DNA of 64,000 bases, from contig NZ_SMFU01000007.1 in the NCBI RefSeq assembly GCF_004339595.1, forward strand, positions 1,238,658-1,302,657, given 5' to 3'. Position numbers and translations under genes: made by a program. This document shows positions 8,323 to 17,089 of the stretch, in pieces. The stretch comes from Marinobacterium mangrovicola. GTDB taxonomy: Bacteria > Pseudomonadota > Gammaproteobacteria > Pseudomonadales > Balneatricaceae. The notes under the pieces are model-generated. The model was given only the letters and a program-made list of their open reading frames with translations, made no database searches and had not been told where the DNA came from. Within the stretch, counting starts at the first letter, position 1. Each line of letters begins with the position of its first letter.

Positions 8323-8610
8323 GTTCATTCACGCGGGTAAATTTCAGTCACCGGGTTGTCTGGCCAGGATGGTTATCGGCTACTCGTCCGGATTTTACGA
8401 CAACGGCTACTAGACCTGCTATGAGCCTGGGGGAGTCGCTTAGCACACAGAGCAGACGTTGCGGGGATCGGCCTCGACAGTCACTTTCGACCCTGAGCAG
8501 ACACTTAGGCAGCAGAATTTCATGACAGGAAGCTCCCTAAGAGCGAGCATCATTTGTTCCCTTTGATGAGGAAGGGAACCAGTCCCTGAATTGTCGGTTA
8601 TGAATGATTC
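8323..8610. other. Gene-free stretch before the GbsR-type gene
   Basis: No gene seen. It contains the second copy of the 15-base word TTAGCACACAGAGCA at 8440-8454 in a region that looks like relict intergenic DNA. The promoter of the next gene begins at 8611. Confidence 0.4.
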
Positions 8611-8655
8611 TTGACGGCAGTTCATCTTTTCGATAATTTCTGTTATTACAGAAAT
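8611..8655 (+). promoter_or_regulatory. Promoter with perfect palindromic operator of the GbsR-type gene
   Basis: TTGACG at 8611-8616 and TAATTT at 8634-8639 are 17 bases apart. A perfect 20-base palindrome, ATTTCTGT-N4-ACAGAAAT, covers 8636-8655, overlapping the -10 and start point, the position expected for autorepression. Confidence 0.65.
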
Positions 8656-8669
8656 AAAGGAATGATGTC

Positions 8670-9203
8670 ATGCAGCTTTCACCCACAATGCAAAAATTTA
8701 TCCTTCACTGGGGCGAAATGGGATCACGCTGGGGTGTTAACCGCACAGTGGCTCAGATCCATGCACTGCTTTACCTGAGCAATGCTCCGCTCAATGCGGA
8801 GCAGATAAGCGAGACTCTAGGGGTCGCTCGCTCCAACGTCAGTACCAGCCTCAAGGAACTCCAGTCTTGGGGTTTGGTTAAAGTGTCTCATGTGCTCGGT
8901 GATCGTCGTGACCACTTCGATTCACACAAAGACGTCTGGGACATATTTTTTATCATCATGGAAGAACGCAAGAAGCGCGAACTCGATCCAACCCTAACTA
9001 CACTGCGTGAATGTGCATTAGATGCCGAAAATGACGCACAGACACCTGCCGAAACAAAAGCCAGAATTCAGCAAACGCTCGACTTTTTGGAACAGTCGAC
9101 TGGTTGGTTTGATCAAGTGAAGCGTATGGAGCGCGGCACTATCATCAAGCTACTCAAACTGGGTAGCAAAGTGCAGGGATTGCTTAGCAAAAAGAAGTCT
9201 TAG
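8670..9203 (+). CDS. GbsR/MarR family transcriptional regulator
   Basis: DNA-binding protein of 177 residues of the GbsR (COG1510) branch of the MarR superfamily. The winged helix is at residues 15-90 (GSRWGVNRTVAQIHALLYLS, AEQISETLGVARSNVSTSLK, GLVKVSHVLGDRRDHF), followed by a helical C-terminal region. GbsR of Bacillus responds to choline, but this branch is diverse and the ligand here is unknown. The gene is 55 bases upstream of a membrane protein/SDR/DUF2269 operon. A palindrome of the type TTTCTGT-N4-ACAGAAA precedes both this gene and that operon, so it probably represses both. Confidence 0.85.
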   Translation: MQLSPTMQKFILHWGEMGSRWGVNRTVAQIHALLYLSNAPLNAEQISETLGVARSNVSTSLKELQSWGLVKVSHVLGDRRDHFDSHKDVWDIFFIIMEERKKRELDPTLTTLRECALDAENDAQTPAETKARIQQTLDFLEQSTGWFDQVKRMERGTIIKLLKLGSKVQGLLSKKKS

Positions 9204-9221
9204 TCTTCATTTGTCTTGGTG

Positions 9222-9239
9222 TTTCTGTTTTTACTGAAA
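9222..9239 (+). promoter_or_regulatory. Second copy of the GbsR-type operator
   Basis: TTTCTGT-TTTT-ACTGAAA differs from the palindrome at 8637-8654 by one base in the right arm and in the spacer. It lies 20 bases before the GTG start of the next gene. Confidence 0.55.
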
Positions 9240-9258
9240 TTACAAAAAGTACGGTAAA

Positions 9259-9633
9259 GTGAACATCCATCCTCTATTCATTACAGAGCTGCTTTTATCA
9301 ATATCGGTCAGTTTGCTGGCATTGTTGCTACTTCGAGGGGTACTGGAATCCGTTCTGGTGGACTTATGCGGGAATGCTACGAGGGCGAAGTTTTGGTGCC
9401 GATTTACCCTATTAATGCTACTTATCGGCCCTTTGCTCGGCGCTCTGCTTCTATCTGATGGTAGCTCAGCTCCTATAGACTCCTTACTAGCCAGAGAGAC
9501 GCTTAGGAATGTTCTCGCTGGCACTTTCTTCAGCCTAACGGGAGTGGGTTGGGTTATCTGGAAATCTATCCCTGAAAACGGGTCTTTATCGCCTTCAGCA
9601 TCCGCCCATCAATCAACTGAAGAGGGGGCATAA
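9259..9633 (+). CDS. Small membrane protein, unknown function
   Basis: Protein of 124 residues starting at GTG, with a GGTAA-type ribosome binding site just upstream. It has three hydrophobic segments, at about residues 8-30, 45-68 and 85-105, and a polar serine-rich tail. I recognise no domain. It is six bases upstream of an SDR/DoxX-like gene and just downstream of a GbsR-type operator, so it is most likely the first gene of a regulated membrane operon. Confidence 0.65.
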   Translation: MNIHPLFITELLLSISVSLLALLLLRGVLESVLVDLCGNATRAKFWCRFTLLMLLIGPLLGALLLSDGSSAPIDSLLARETLRNVLAGTFFSLTGVGWVIWKSIPENGSLSPSASAHQSTEEGA

Positions 9634-9639
9634 AGCGGC

Positions 9640-10923
9640 ATGAATATATTGTTGTGTGGATCAAACGGCTTTATTGGAAAGAACTTGTACCAGTATCTAA
9701 CTGCTAACGGACATCATGTACGTGCAGCTGTTCGCAACGCTGAAAATTTTCAGCGCTATTACCCCGAGGCAGATACGGTCCAGGTCGATTTTAGGAGAGA
9801 CCACGACATCGGAAGCTGGCTACCTCGGCTAGAAGATATTGATTTGGTGATAAACGCGGTAGGTATCATCCGAGAAACTGGTACCCAGCGCTTTGAAGAC
9901 ATACATCAAAATGCCCCTTGTTCACTTTTCGATGCGTGTGTTGAAGCACGTGTCAGGCGTGTCATCCAAATCTCAGCTCTAGGCGCTGATCGCCATGCTG
10001 AAAGCAACTATCACCTAAGCAAACGCGCCGCTGATAGACATCTATCAAAGTGCGATCTTGACTGGACAATACTTCGACCCTCTATCGTTTACGGCCCTGG
10101 AGCAAAGAGCACCGAATTGTTCAAAGCCCTTGCTGCCCTTCCATTAACACCGCTGGTCGGCCACGGAGAGCAGTTGATTCAGCCAATCTATATCAAAGAT
10201 GTGGCCAAGGCGATTTCCCTATGCTTGGAAGCTGACACCACAGTTCACAAGCATATCGATCTAGTTGGCCCCCAATCGATCAGTTTTGCTGCCCTGTTAT
10301 CCCTACATAGGAATTGGCTTGGGCTAGGTGCTCTAAGACCCCTTCCAATCAAATATCCAGTAGCTCTAAAGCTCGGCAAACTTGCTGGCAAATTAGGAAA
10401 TGCACCTGTAACTGAGGAAACCGTGGCGATGCTAGCTAGGGGAAATACCAGCGATGTAAGTGCGTTTGTTCAGGCATTCAAATTCACTCCGCGCTCACCC
10501 TCTGATGAACTCGGTCAACATCCAGCTCAAACAGCTGATCGTTGGTACTCCAGTCTGTTTTTTATGCCCTGGCTACTCCGTTGGTGCATTGCACTGGTGT
10601 GGGTCGTAACTGGTGTTTGCTCGCTTGGTATCTATCCCGAATCAGAAAGTCTAAAAATCCTTGAACAAGCAGGGATTACCGGAGCTTTGGCAACTCTTCT
10701 TCTTTACGGAGGTGGTTTGGTAGACCTAGCGATTGGCCTGATGATGCTTTTTGATCGCTGGATTAAATCCGTTTTAGTTATTCAGTTGAGCATCATGATG
10801 ATCTACACACTGATCATCACAGGATTGCTGCCTGAACTTTGGCTACACCCGTTCGGCCCAGTTACAAAGAACCTACCAATGGCTGCTGCAACTCTTTGCC
10901 TATTAGCGATGACAAGGAAGTGA
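9640..10923 (+). CDS. NAD-dependent epimerase/SDR protein with C-terminal DoxX-like membrane domain
   Basis: Fusion of 427 residues. Residues 1-290 are an extended short-chain dehydrogenase of the NDUFA9-like, NAD(P)H-binding type, with the nucleotide-binding start MNILLCGSNGFIGKNLYQYL and an atypical active site: SYHxxxK is replaced by SNYHLSKRAADRHL around residue 126. Residues 305-427 hold four hydrophobic helices resembling DoxX-like proteins. Such fusions are known and are usually found with DUF2269 proteins, as here. Role unknown; a membrane-bound redox or quinone-related function is plausible from the domains only. It is between two membrane genes in one operon. Confidence 0.75.
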   Translation: MNILLCGSNGFIGKNLYQYLTANGHHVRAAVRNAENFQRYYPEADTVQVDFRRDHDIGSWLPRLEDIDLVINAVGIIRETGTQRFEDIHQNAPCSLFDACVEARVRRVIQISALGADRHAESNYHLSKRAADRHLSKCDLDWTILRPSIVYGPGAKSTELFKALAALPLTPLVGHGEQLIQPIYIKDVAKAISLCLEADTTVHKHIDLVGPQSISFAALLSLHRNWLGLGALRPLPIKYPVALKLGKLAGKLGNAPVTEETVAMLARGNTSDVSAFVQAFKFTPRSPSDELGQHPAQTADRWYSSLFFMPWLLRWCIALVWVVTGVCSLGIYPESESLKILEQAGITGALATLLLYGGGLVDLAIGLMMLFDRWIKSVLVIQLSIMMIYTLIITGLLPELWLHPFGPVTKNLPMAAATLCLLAMTRK

Positions 10924-10925
10924 TC

Positions 10926-11390
10926 ATGGAATACCTGATAATCAAGTGGCTACACATTCTCAGCGCTATCCTGCTGTTTGGAACAGGTTTGGGAAGCGCT
11001 TTTTATAAGCTGTTCACAGATCTTTCTGGCAATCTAAATGCAATTGCTGTGACAAATCGCCTTGTAGTCAGAGCCGACTGGATGTTCACGACACCGACTG
11101 TCATCATCCAGCCTATAACAGGCTTTTGGATGATCCATCTTGCTGGTTTGTCGCTTGAACTGACCTGGCTTTGGCTTACCGTTGGGCTGTACCTTTTTGC
11201 AGGCGCTTGCTGGGTGCCAGTCGTAGTGCTTCAAATCCAAATGCGGGACCAGGCCGAGAGCTGTTTAAACGACAACACTCTATTGCCTCCGTCCTATCAC
11301 CAACAGTTAAGGATATGGACTGCATTGGGCATCCCAGCTTTTCTGGCGATGGTAGTAGTCACAGCACTAATGGTGATCAAGCCAATATAA
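10926..11390 (+). CDS. DUF2269 family integral membrane protein
   Basis: Protein of 154 residues with four membrane helices and the DUF2269 pattern: WLHILSAILLFGTGLGSAFY with an intramembrane histidine, then TPTVIIQPITGFWMI. The ATG at 10926 is two bases after the stop of the SDR/DoxX gene and has AAGGAAG before it. The frame extends 29 codons upstream inside the previous gene and that part is not used by the family. It is the last gene of the GbsR-linked operon. Function unknown. Confidence 0.8.
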   Translation: MEYLIIKWLHILSAILLFGTGLGSAFYKLFTDLSGNLNAIAVTNRLVVRADWMFTTPTVIIQPITGFWMIHLAGLSLELTWLWLTVGLYLFAGACWVPVVVLQIQMRDQAESCLNDNTLLPPSYHQQLRIWTALGIPAFLAMVVVTALMVIKPI

Positions 11391-11666
11391 GCATTCTCCT
11401 GACGGTTTTCTCATGAGCCAAGAAAGCTTTGGACGCGCTCTTCCCCAAAGAGGGCTCAGGTCGGCCTACAAAAGCTATCATTTGCAAGGCGCATGGAAGA
11501 GGAGTCGTCAACGGCAGCTATGTGCCGATAGCTGGCCTAGTTCACGGCGTGTCTAATGTCTGCTCTGGGCCAGAGCCAGCCATCAAGCCCGCACTAAAGC
11601 CTCGTCCAACCGGTCCCACAGGCTATAGATTTAGGTTAGTATTCGCCTCAATTGATGGGAGGCGTT

Positions 11667-11945
11667 ATGGCTACAGCGGCGGCACTGCACATTCTGGTAA
11701 AGACACGAAAAGAAGCTGAAGAGATTCTTGAACAGCTGAAGAAAGGTAAAAACTTTGGCGAACTGGCGAAACGCCACTCCATCTGCCCCTCCGGCAAGCG
11801 TGGTGGTGATCTGGGCGAATTTCATCGTGGCGATATGGTTAAAGCGTTCGATGACGTGGTGTTCAAGCGCCCGATTCTAAAGGTACATGGCCCGATCAAG
11901 ACCCGCTTCGGCTACCACCTGATCAAGACGCTGTATCGCAGTTGA
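11667..11945 (+). CDS. ppiC: Parvulin-type peptidyl-prolyl isomerase, PpiC-like
   Basis: Single parvulin domain of 92 residues without signal peptide, so cytosolic. Characteristic segments are [52 protein letters not shown] and the final [10 protein letters not shown] with the active-site histidine. E. coli PpiC is 93 residues. The ATG at 11667 is preceded by GGGAGG, deciding it over an ATG five codons earlier. It stands alone. The 276 bases between this gene and the DUF2269 gene hold nothing I can identify. Confidence 0.9.
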   Translation: MATAAALHILVKTRKEAEEILEQLKKGKNFGELAKRHSICPSGKRGGDLGEFHRGDMVKAFDDVVFKRPILKVHGPIKTRFGYHLIKTLYRS

Positions 11946-12012
11946 GAAGCTTCAGATCTTCGCACGTCGAGCAGTGATCGGCTCAGGATCCGGGCGCTGC
12001 TCGGATGCTGGC

Positions 12013-13335
12013 CTAATGACCCGCCCTGCCGAGTAGTTCAAGCACCTGGCCAAGTAGCTGTCGGTCTTTAACCAACCCCATATGGTTGCTCTTCAGCATA
12101 GTGATGCTGTTCCAGGGGATCGGTGAACTGCGGTCGGTCTCATCCAGCCTGACACTGCTTGCCAATACGGTGCCGTCACCGGGTCCGAAGGCGGTCCACC
12201 TGAGCTGGCGGTCACCACGCTCACCGCTGAAATGCATCGGGGTGCGATGCGCATCGCCGACAAAGAGATGAAGCTCCAGGTGATCGGGCACCGCCTCCAG
12301 GGGCTGATCCATGGCGTGATGGAACACCTGGGCATTGTGTAGGCACTTGCGAAGATGATCCTCAGCGACCTCAAGGCGCTGCCCCGGTGAGGAGAGCCCC
12401 GGTAACTGCCGCGCGCGCTCCTCAACCAGCCAGGATGCAGTGATACCCCAATCGTGGGATAACCAGAAATCCGCATCCAGTATGTTGTTGTCGCCATTGC
12501 CGTGCGGCTTATGTCTGGGCCGCGGCAGCAGCTGATACCCAGAAGGAAAGGTACCCACCAACACTGGCCCGTATGCTGGATGCATGGGGTTGCCGGGAAT
12601 GCCCTGCACCAGCCGGTCCAGCATCTGCACGGCACCTGCATTGGGCGTACCGATGATCACCGCCTTGTCGACGTACGCTGCACCGCCCCAATTCAGGCGA
12701 GGGCCTGATCCGTCATACGGAAGCAACTGGCCGCCGAACTGCAGAAAGTAACGTAACAGCAACCCACCCATGGAATGCGCCACAATATTGAACCGGATAG
12801 GCTCGCTGCTGTTGCGCCGCACCTGCAGAAACCGCGTCGCCCGATGAATGAATGCCTGCAGCGCGATGGCGCTTTCATCCAGGCTGCGACGCCAGTCGTA
12901 ACTGAACTCGAAAGCCTCGGCGCCGCTGCTGAGCGCTTCGCTTCGGCTTTCAACGAAGGTATCGGAAAAGCTCTCTACCCCCATGGCGCTCATCACATCA
13001 CCGTAGGCGGTAACCTTTAAGGGCACTCCAACCATGGAGCCGCGCACAATCCCGAGGACGCCATCAACCTGGCTTGCGCTGCGCAGCTGATCCAGCGGCG
13101 TTCCAATCGCCATCGGCAGGCCGAACAGTTGTGCCGCCTCGTTCGAGGCTGGATCGGTAAACCCGGGCACCCACTCTCCCCAGACCGACTGCGCGTCTGA
13201 ATCGGATACAAGTTTGGAGCCCAATACGCCCGGTATCACAATTACCGGATTGGGCGGAGTTCCGCCCTGCGCCGCGTTGCGCGTGCGCGTTAGGTGATCT
13301 GCTGATGGTTCAGAAAAACGCGTGAGTGAAAACAT
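12013..13335 (-). CDS. LCAT-like alpha/beta hydrolase (lipase/acyltransferase)
   Basis: Protein of 440 residues with the lecithin:cholesterol acyltransferase-like fold. The oxyanion region NPVIVIPGVLGSKL is at about residue 29, the nucleophile elbow is VAHSMGGLLLRYF near residue 165, followed by IGTPNAGAVQMLDRLV. A late GDGTVLASS provides the catalytic aspartate region and SNHMGLVKD the histidine. No signal peptide is obvious, so the location is uncertain. Likely hydrolyses or transfers acyl chains of lipids; the substrate is unknown. Convergent with the ppiC-like gene and divergent from a signalling gene. Confidence 0.8.
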   Translation of the reverse strand: MFSLTRFSEPSADHLTRTRNAAQGGTPPNPVIVIPGVLGSKLVSDSDAQSVWGEWVPGFTDPASNEAAQLFGLPMAIGTPLDQLRSASQVDGVLGIVRGSMVGVPLKVTAYGDVMSAMGVESFSDTFVESRSEALSSGAEAFEFSYDWRRSLDESAIALQAFIHRATRFLQVRRNSSEPIRFNIVAHSMGGLLLRYFLQFGGQLLPYDGSGPRLNWGGAAYVDKAVIIGTPNAGAVQMLDRLVQGIPGNPMHPAYGPVLVGTFPSGYQLLPRPRHKPHGNGDNNILDADFWLSHDWGITASWLVEERARQLPGLSSPGQRLEVAEDHLRKCLHNAQVFHHAMDQPLEAVPDHLELHLFVGDAHRTPMHFSGERGDRQLRWTAFGPGDGTVLASSVRLDETDRSSPIPWNSITMLKSNHMGLVKDRQLLGQVLELLGRAGH

Positions 13336-13416
13336 GGCTAAGCCCGGCTAACCAGATTCGAATGAGTATAGTAATCTGATCTGCAATCGTCGTGTGAACC
13401 ACCTGAGGGCGGGTAG

Positions 13417-15429
13417 ATGAGAAACAGGGCTGTTCCGTTCCAGAAAAGCTTGCTCTTCAACCTGACATCGGGAGTGCTGCTCCTCGGCGTTATCTTGCTG
13501 GTAACCTCCCTTATCGTGACGGAGAGGACAGTAAAAAGGCTGTCAGGCGCACTGACCAATCAGGTAATCGCTACCACCGACGCCAGAATCATGGGCTTCT
13601 TTGGACCGGTTCAGGCCGCGATCGAGATCTCCGCCGAACGCGCGATCAATGGTGAATTCCAGCAGTTCCCCCTGCAAGATCTCGATCGCTACTTCACTCC
13701 GCTTATTGAACGGCTGCCGCAGCTTTCCTCGGTGATGTATGCCCATGAAAACGGCGACGAATACATGCTGCTCAAATCAGCGGGTCGTTGGCAGAGCCGG
13801 CTTACCCGCCCCGAGGCCTGGGGCGCGCGCGAAGACTGGCGTGAATGGAGCGCGAAAGATGACCCCAGGCCGATCCAGCAACGTGAGTTGAGCTACGACG
13901 CCAGACAACGTCCTTGGCATCAGGGCGCACTGCAGTTACTGGCTGAATTGGGCGAAGACGCGCCAATCCGCGAGCGCATTTACTGGACCCGCCCTTATAA
14001 ATTCTTCACCACCCAGGAACCTGGCCTGACATTGAGCCTTGCGCAGCGAACCCATACCGGACAGGTAATCGTGCTTGGCTTTGATATCCTGCTGGCAGAC
14101 ATCAGCCGCTTCACCTCAAACCTCGAAGAGGGCCGGGACGGCAAGGTATTTGTGCTGCGAGGCAAGCCGGACAGCCCCCAGGGAATGCTTGTAGTGGGAG
14201 TGCCCGCCGATGAGCGCTTCACCGACGAAGCAACCATGATCAATTACGTGCTGAGTCGACCGGCGGAGCTAGGTGGCCCCTTGGCGAGCTTCGTCAGTGA
14301 TGCACTTGAAACCCACCCCACTCTACCAGGCTCTCCCGTCGAGTTTACGCACCAGAGTGAGTCCTGGTGGGGCGAGATAACCCGTTCAGGGCTGCGTACC
14401 TCTGACGATATCTGGATCGGTGCAGTGGTTCCCGAAGAGCAGCTGCTTGAGGCGCTGCCGGACTCAGGGCTGATCATCATCGTTACCACCGGCGCGGTGC
14501 TGCTGCTGGCGATGCTGCGCGCGCTCTGGCTGTCGCGCCGTTATGCCGCGCCCTTGCAGCAGCTCACCGATAACGGTAACCGCATGCAGCGGCTGAATTT
14601 CGAACCGGTGAAGCCGGTCAAATCCAACATCAAGGAGATCCGCCACCTCTCGGCTACGCTAGAGCGAATGCGCGCCGCGCTGCAAACCTTCTCGGCAGCC
14701 CGTGAAGATCTGCGCGTGGCTCTATCGATCCATAATATGTTATTGCCCAGCGCCCTTCCGGAACTTTCTCGGCTCGATATCCAGGTATGGCATGAGCCAT
14801 CAGAAGCGGTGGGTGGCGAGTTCTACGACGCTATTCCACTGGACGGAAACGATGAGCCGGAAGCTGTCCTTTTCGGCCTGTTTAAATTTCCCGGCAATGG
14901 CGTAGCAGCGGCGATACAGGGTGCCCAACTGCGCGCGGCCCTGCGCTCTGGCGTGCACGAAAGCCAGGATCTGCCAGCACTGGCTGCCCGCCTCGAATCA
15001 TTCGCCCGCAAAGACCTGACCGGGTTTGGACCGCTTGGTGCCTGGTTGCTAAAAATCGAAAAAGGCGGTCAATCGATCAGCGCCCTGGGGGCGGGTATGG
15101 ACCCGTTGCTTTTGCGTCATGGCCAGACAATAGAAAAGATACCCGCTGCTGCCGACCCTCTGTCACTTGGGGTTTCGATGGATACCCCACAACCGGTGTC
15201 TTTAGAGCTAAGTCCAGGCGATATCCTGGTCATCGGTCTGGACGGCATTGTCGATGCGCTGGATGAAACACGTCGCCAGTACGGCCTGGCAGGACTTGAG
15301 CGGGCTCTGGAGGAACTGGGTACAGGCACAGCAGAGGATCTGATCACGCGGGTACGTCGAGACCTGGAGCAATACACCAGTGGCCCCGGCGGCGACCGCA
15401 CCCTGCTGGTCATCCAGGCAAGGTACTGA
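13417..15429 (+). CDS. Cache-HAMP-PP2C (SpoIIE-like) membrane signalling protein with altered metal ligands
   Basis: Membrane protein of 670 residues. One helix at about residues 13-33, a periplasmic Cache-type sensor to about residue 345, a second helix at about 347-367, a HAMP region, then a PP2C/SpoIIE-like domain from about residue 430 to the end. In active SpoIIE-type phosphatases metal-binding aspartates occur in GGDFYD, DVxGHG, the TDG motif and a final DDxT. Here these read GGEFYD, FKFPGNGVA, LDGIVDA and GDRT, so at least two aspartates are lost. It is therefore either inactive and acts by binding, or works with other ligands. No partner kinase or anti-sigma antagonist is nearby. Confidence 0.8.
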   Translation: MRNRAVPFQKSLLFNLTSGVLLLGVILLVTSLIVTERTVKRLSGALTNQVIATTDARIMGFFGPVQAAIEISAERAINGEFQQFPLQDLDRYFTPLIERLPQLSSVMYAHENGDEYMLLKSAGRWQSRLTRPEAWGAREDWREWSAKDDPRPIQQRELSYDARQRPWHQGALQLLAELGEDAPIRERIYWTRPYKFFTTQEPGLTLSLAQRTHTGQVIVLGFDILLADISRFTSNLEEGRDGKVFVLRGKPDSPQGMLVVGVPADERFTDEATMINYVLSRPAELGGPLASFVSDALETHPTLPGSPVEFTHQSESWWGEITRSGLRTSDDIWIGAVVPEEQLLEALPDSGLIIIVTTGAVLLLAMLRALWLSRRYAAPLQQLTDNGNRMQRLNFEPVKPVKSNIKEIRHLSATLERMRAALQTFSAAREDLRVALSIHNMLLPSALPELSRLDIQVWHEPSEAVGGEFYDAIPLDGNDEPEAVLFGLFKFPGNGVAAAIQGAQLRAALRSGVHESQDLPALAARLESFARKDLTGFGPLGAWLLKIEKGGQSISALGAGMDPLLLRHGQTIEKIPAAADPLSLGVSMDTPQPVSLELSPGDILVIGLDGIVDALDETRRQYGLAGLERALEELGTGTAEDLITRVRRDLEQYTSGPGGDRTLLVIQARY

Positions 15430-15472
15430 AACCACCGTGAGCCGCGACTTAGCTCGACTTCAAGGGCGATGT

Positions 15473-16807
15473 TCAACGCATCGCGAAAAGCTCTTGATGG
15501 ACGTGCTTGCTCGGCAACCCATGCCGGGTAAAATCCTCGCGCAGGAAGTTACCAAAGGCTGCCGGTCCACAGAACCAGAGGCTCGCCTCGCGCCACTCTG
15601 GCACCGCGGCCCGAATCTGTTCCGGTGTCAGGCGCCCTTCGCTGGGAGTCATCCGAATATGTAAGCGAACCTGCGCGGCCTCTGCAGCCGCAGTCAGCTT
15701 GTCGAACGCCGCCTGCTCATATTCAGCACTGACATGAAACAGATCCACCTCGCGACGCTCCCCTGACTGCGCCAGCTGTTCCAGTTTGGCGATAAACGGG
15801 GTGATGCCGATTCCCGCGCCTACCCAGATCTGGCGCTCAGGCCGATCACTGAAATCAAAGCAACCATAAGGCCCCTCTACGGAGACCGGCTGACCCACCT
15901 GCAAGCGGGTTCTCAGCTGCCCTGTCCAGTCGCCCAGTTCCTTGACGATAAACCGCAGACCCGGCGCCTCCGGGTTCCAGGCGGAAGCGATCGTGTAAGG
16001 GTGAGCCCCTTCATTGTTTTCGGAAGTTACAAAGGCAAACTGCCCCGGTTTATGACCCGGCCAGCCCTTTTCGAGCCGGATGAAACCCTCGTTCATTTTA
16101 AGGGCGGGATAATATTCGAGGTGCTCAAGAATACCCGCGACTTTGCGCGAATGGCCCACTCGACCAGTGAGCACGATAACCGCCGCGATACTGCCGCCCA
16201 GCATCAAGAGTGCCATCACCACACCCACCGGCTGGAGCCAGTAGTCAAAGGTGAGCAGCACCAGGCTGTGATAAACCAACGCCAGATACGCCAGGGCCAG
16301 CAGTTTGTGAGTTTTTCTGAACCAGTGGTAAGGGAAGGAGTTAACCAACGCCAGAATGATTAAAATCGCCGCCGCGTAAAACACCCATTCACCGATAGTT
16401 TCGGCAAGGCCCCGCTGGCTGTTCAGCCACTGCTCAAAGGCCGAAAGGGACGGCTCACCAGCGGCGTTATGCTCGGGACGGCTTAGCCAACCCCAGCCGA
16501 CCATCCACTTGGTTCCTTTTCCCCACCACCAATGCACAGTCGAGAAAACCAGGCCACCGATACCCAGCCACTTATGCAGCCGGTACATTTTGTCCAACCC
16601 ATCAAGTGGAGGCTCCACCCACTTGGGCCTTAGCGCCAGCATCATCGCCAGGCTCATCATGCCCATGCCAACTACGCCCGTATACTGAACGAACACAGTG
16701 CGGAACGAGAAGTAGGTAAAAGGGTCAGGTAACAGGGTATCTGCCAACAGCCAGAGGCCACTGAGACCCAGTAAAACCAGCCAAAACACACGCTGAACAT
16801 TCTTCAT
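15473..16807 (-). CDS. Ferric reductase-like transmembrane flavoprotein
   Basis: Inner-membrane oxidoreductase of 444 residues. The N-terminal 215 residues form about six helices of the ferric reductase-like type with intramembrane histidines for haem (RLHKWLGIGGLVFSTVHWWW and RKTHKLLALAYLALVYHSLV). The C-terminal half is a ferredoxin-NADP reductase-like module: HPYTIASAW for FAD, VEGPYGCF, and WVGAGIGITPFIAKL for NAD(P)H, ending with the FCGP segment. It would move electrons from NAD(P)H to a metal or other acceptor. An AT-rich dyad resembling a Fur site is upstream at 16902-16921. Confidence 0.85.
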   Translation of the reverse strand: MKNVQRVFWLVLLGLSGLWLLADTLLPDPFTYFSFRTVFVQYTGVVGMGMMSLAMMLALRPKWVEPPLDGLDKMYRLHKWLGIGGLVFSTVHWWWGKGTKWMVGWGWLSRPEHNAAGEPSLSAFEQWLNSQRGLAETIGEWVFYAAAILIILALVNSFPYHWFRKTHKLLALAYLALVYHSLVLLTFDYWLQPVGVVMALLMLGGSIAAVIVLTGRVGHSRKVAGILEHLEYYPALKMNEGFIRLEKGWPGHKPGQFAFVTSENNEGAHPYTIASAWNPEAPGLRFIVKELGDWTGQLRTRLQVGQPVSVEGPYGCFDFSDRPERQIWVGAGIGITPFIAKLEQLAQSGERREVDLFHVSAEYEQAAFDKLTAAAEAAQVRLHIRMTPSEGRLTPEQIRAAVPEWREASLWFCGPAAFGNFLREDFTRHGLPSKHVHQELFAMR

Positions 16808-16901
16808 AACGCCTCCACTACAGGCGGGTTCCTTTGCTCTGGTATCGATGATAATGCCGGTGCTGAGGAGGGTCTGTGCCCTGCGTCAGGCTTTCTCTTA
16901 T

Positions 16902-16921
16902 TTATTATTGTTCGCTAATAA
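16902..16921 (-). promoter_or_regulatory. Possible Fur-type dyad before the ferric reductase-like gene
   Basis: TTATTA-N8-TAATAA, with the GTTCGC centre also seen in the Fur-box-like sequence at 46568-46587. It is 95 bases upstream of the start codon. Iron control of a ferric-reductase-like gene would be sensible, but the match to the Fur consensus is loose. Confidence 0.3.
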
Positions 16922-17089
16922 AGAGATAACTTGCTACCGCCAAAGCTGGCGTATAAATCTGTTCGAGAGCCTCATAGGTCTACCCGGCTTTTGACAATCC
17001 GGGGTCTTGCAGTAACGGCAAGAAAGGGCTGTTAAAGCTGAGTTTATTCAGCAGAAAAGCGGCCTGAGGGATGCCAGGGAAAAGAGAGT

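Noticed and set aside
8394-8462. Possible attC-like palindrome near the GbsR gene
   Set aside because: CAACG and CGTTG arms pair, but the inner boxes do not, and there is no cassette gene on either side.
11391-11666. Short open frame from 11429
   Set aside because: It has no ribosome binding site, overlaps the ppiC-like gene in another frame and shows no protein-like pattern.
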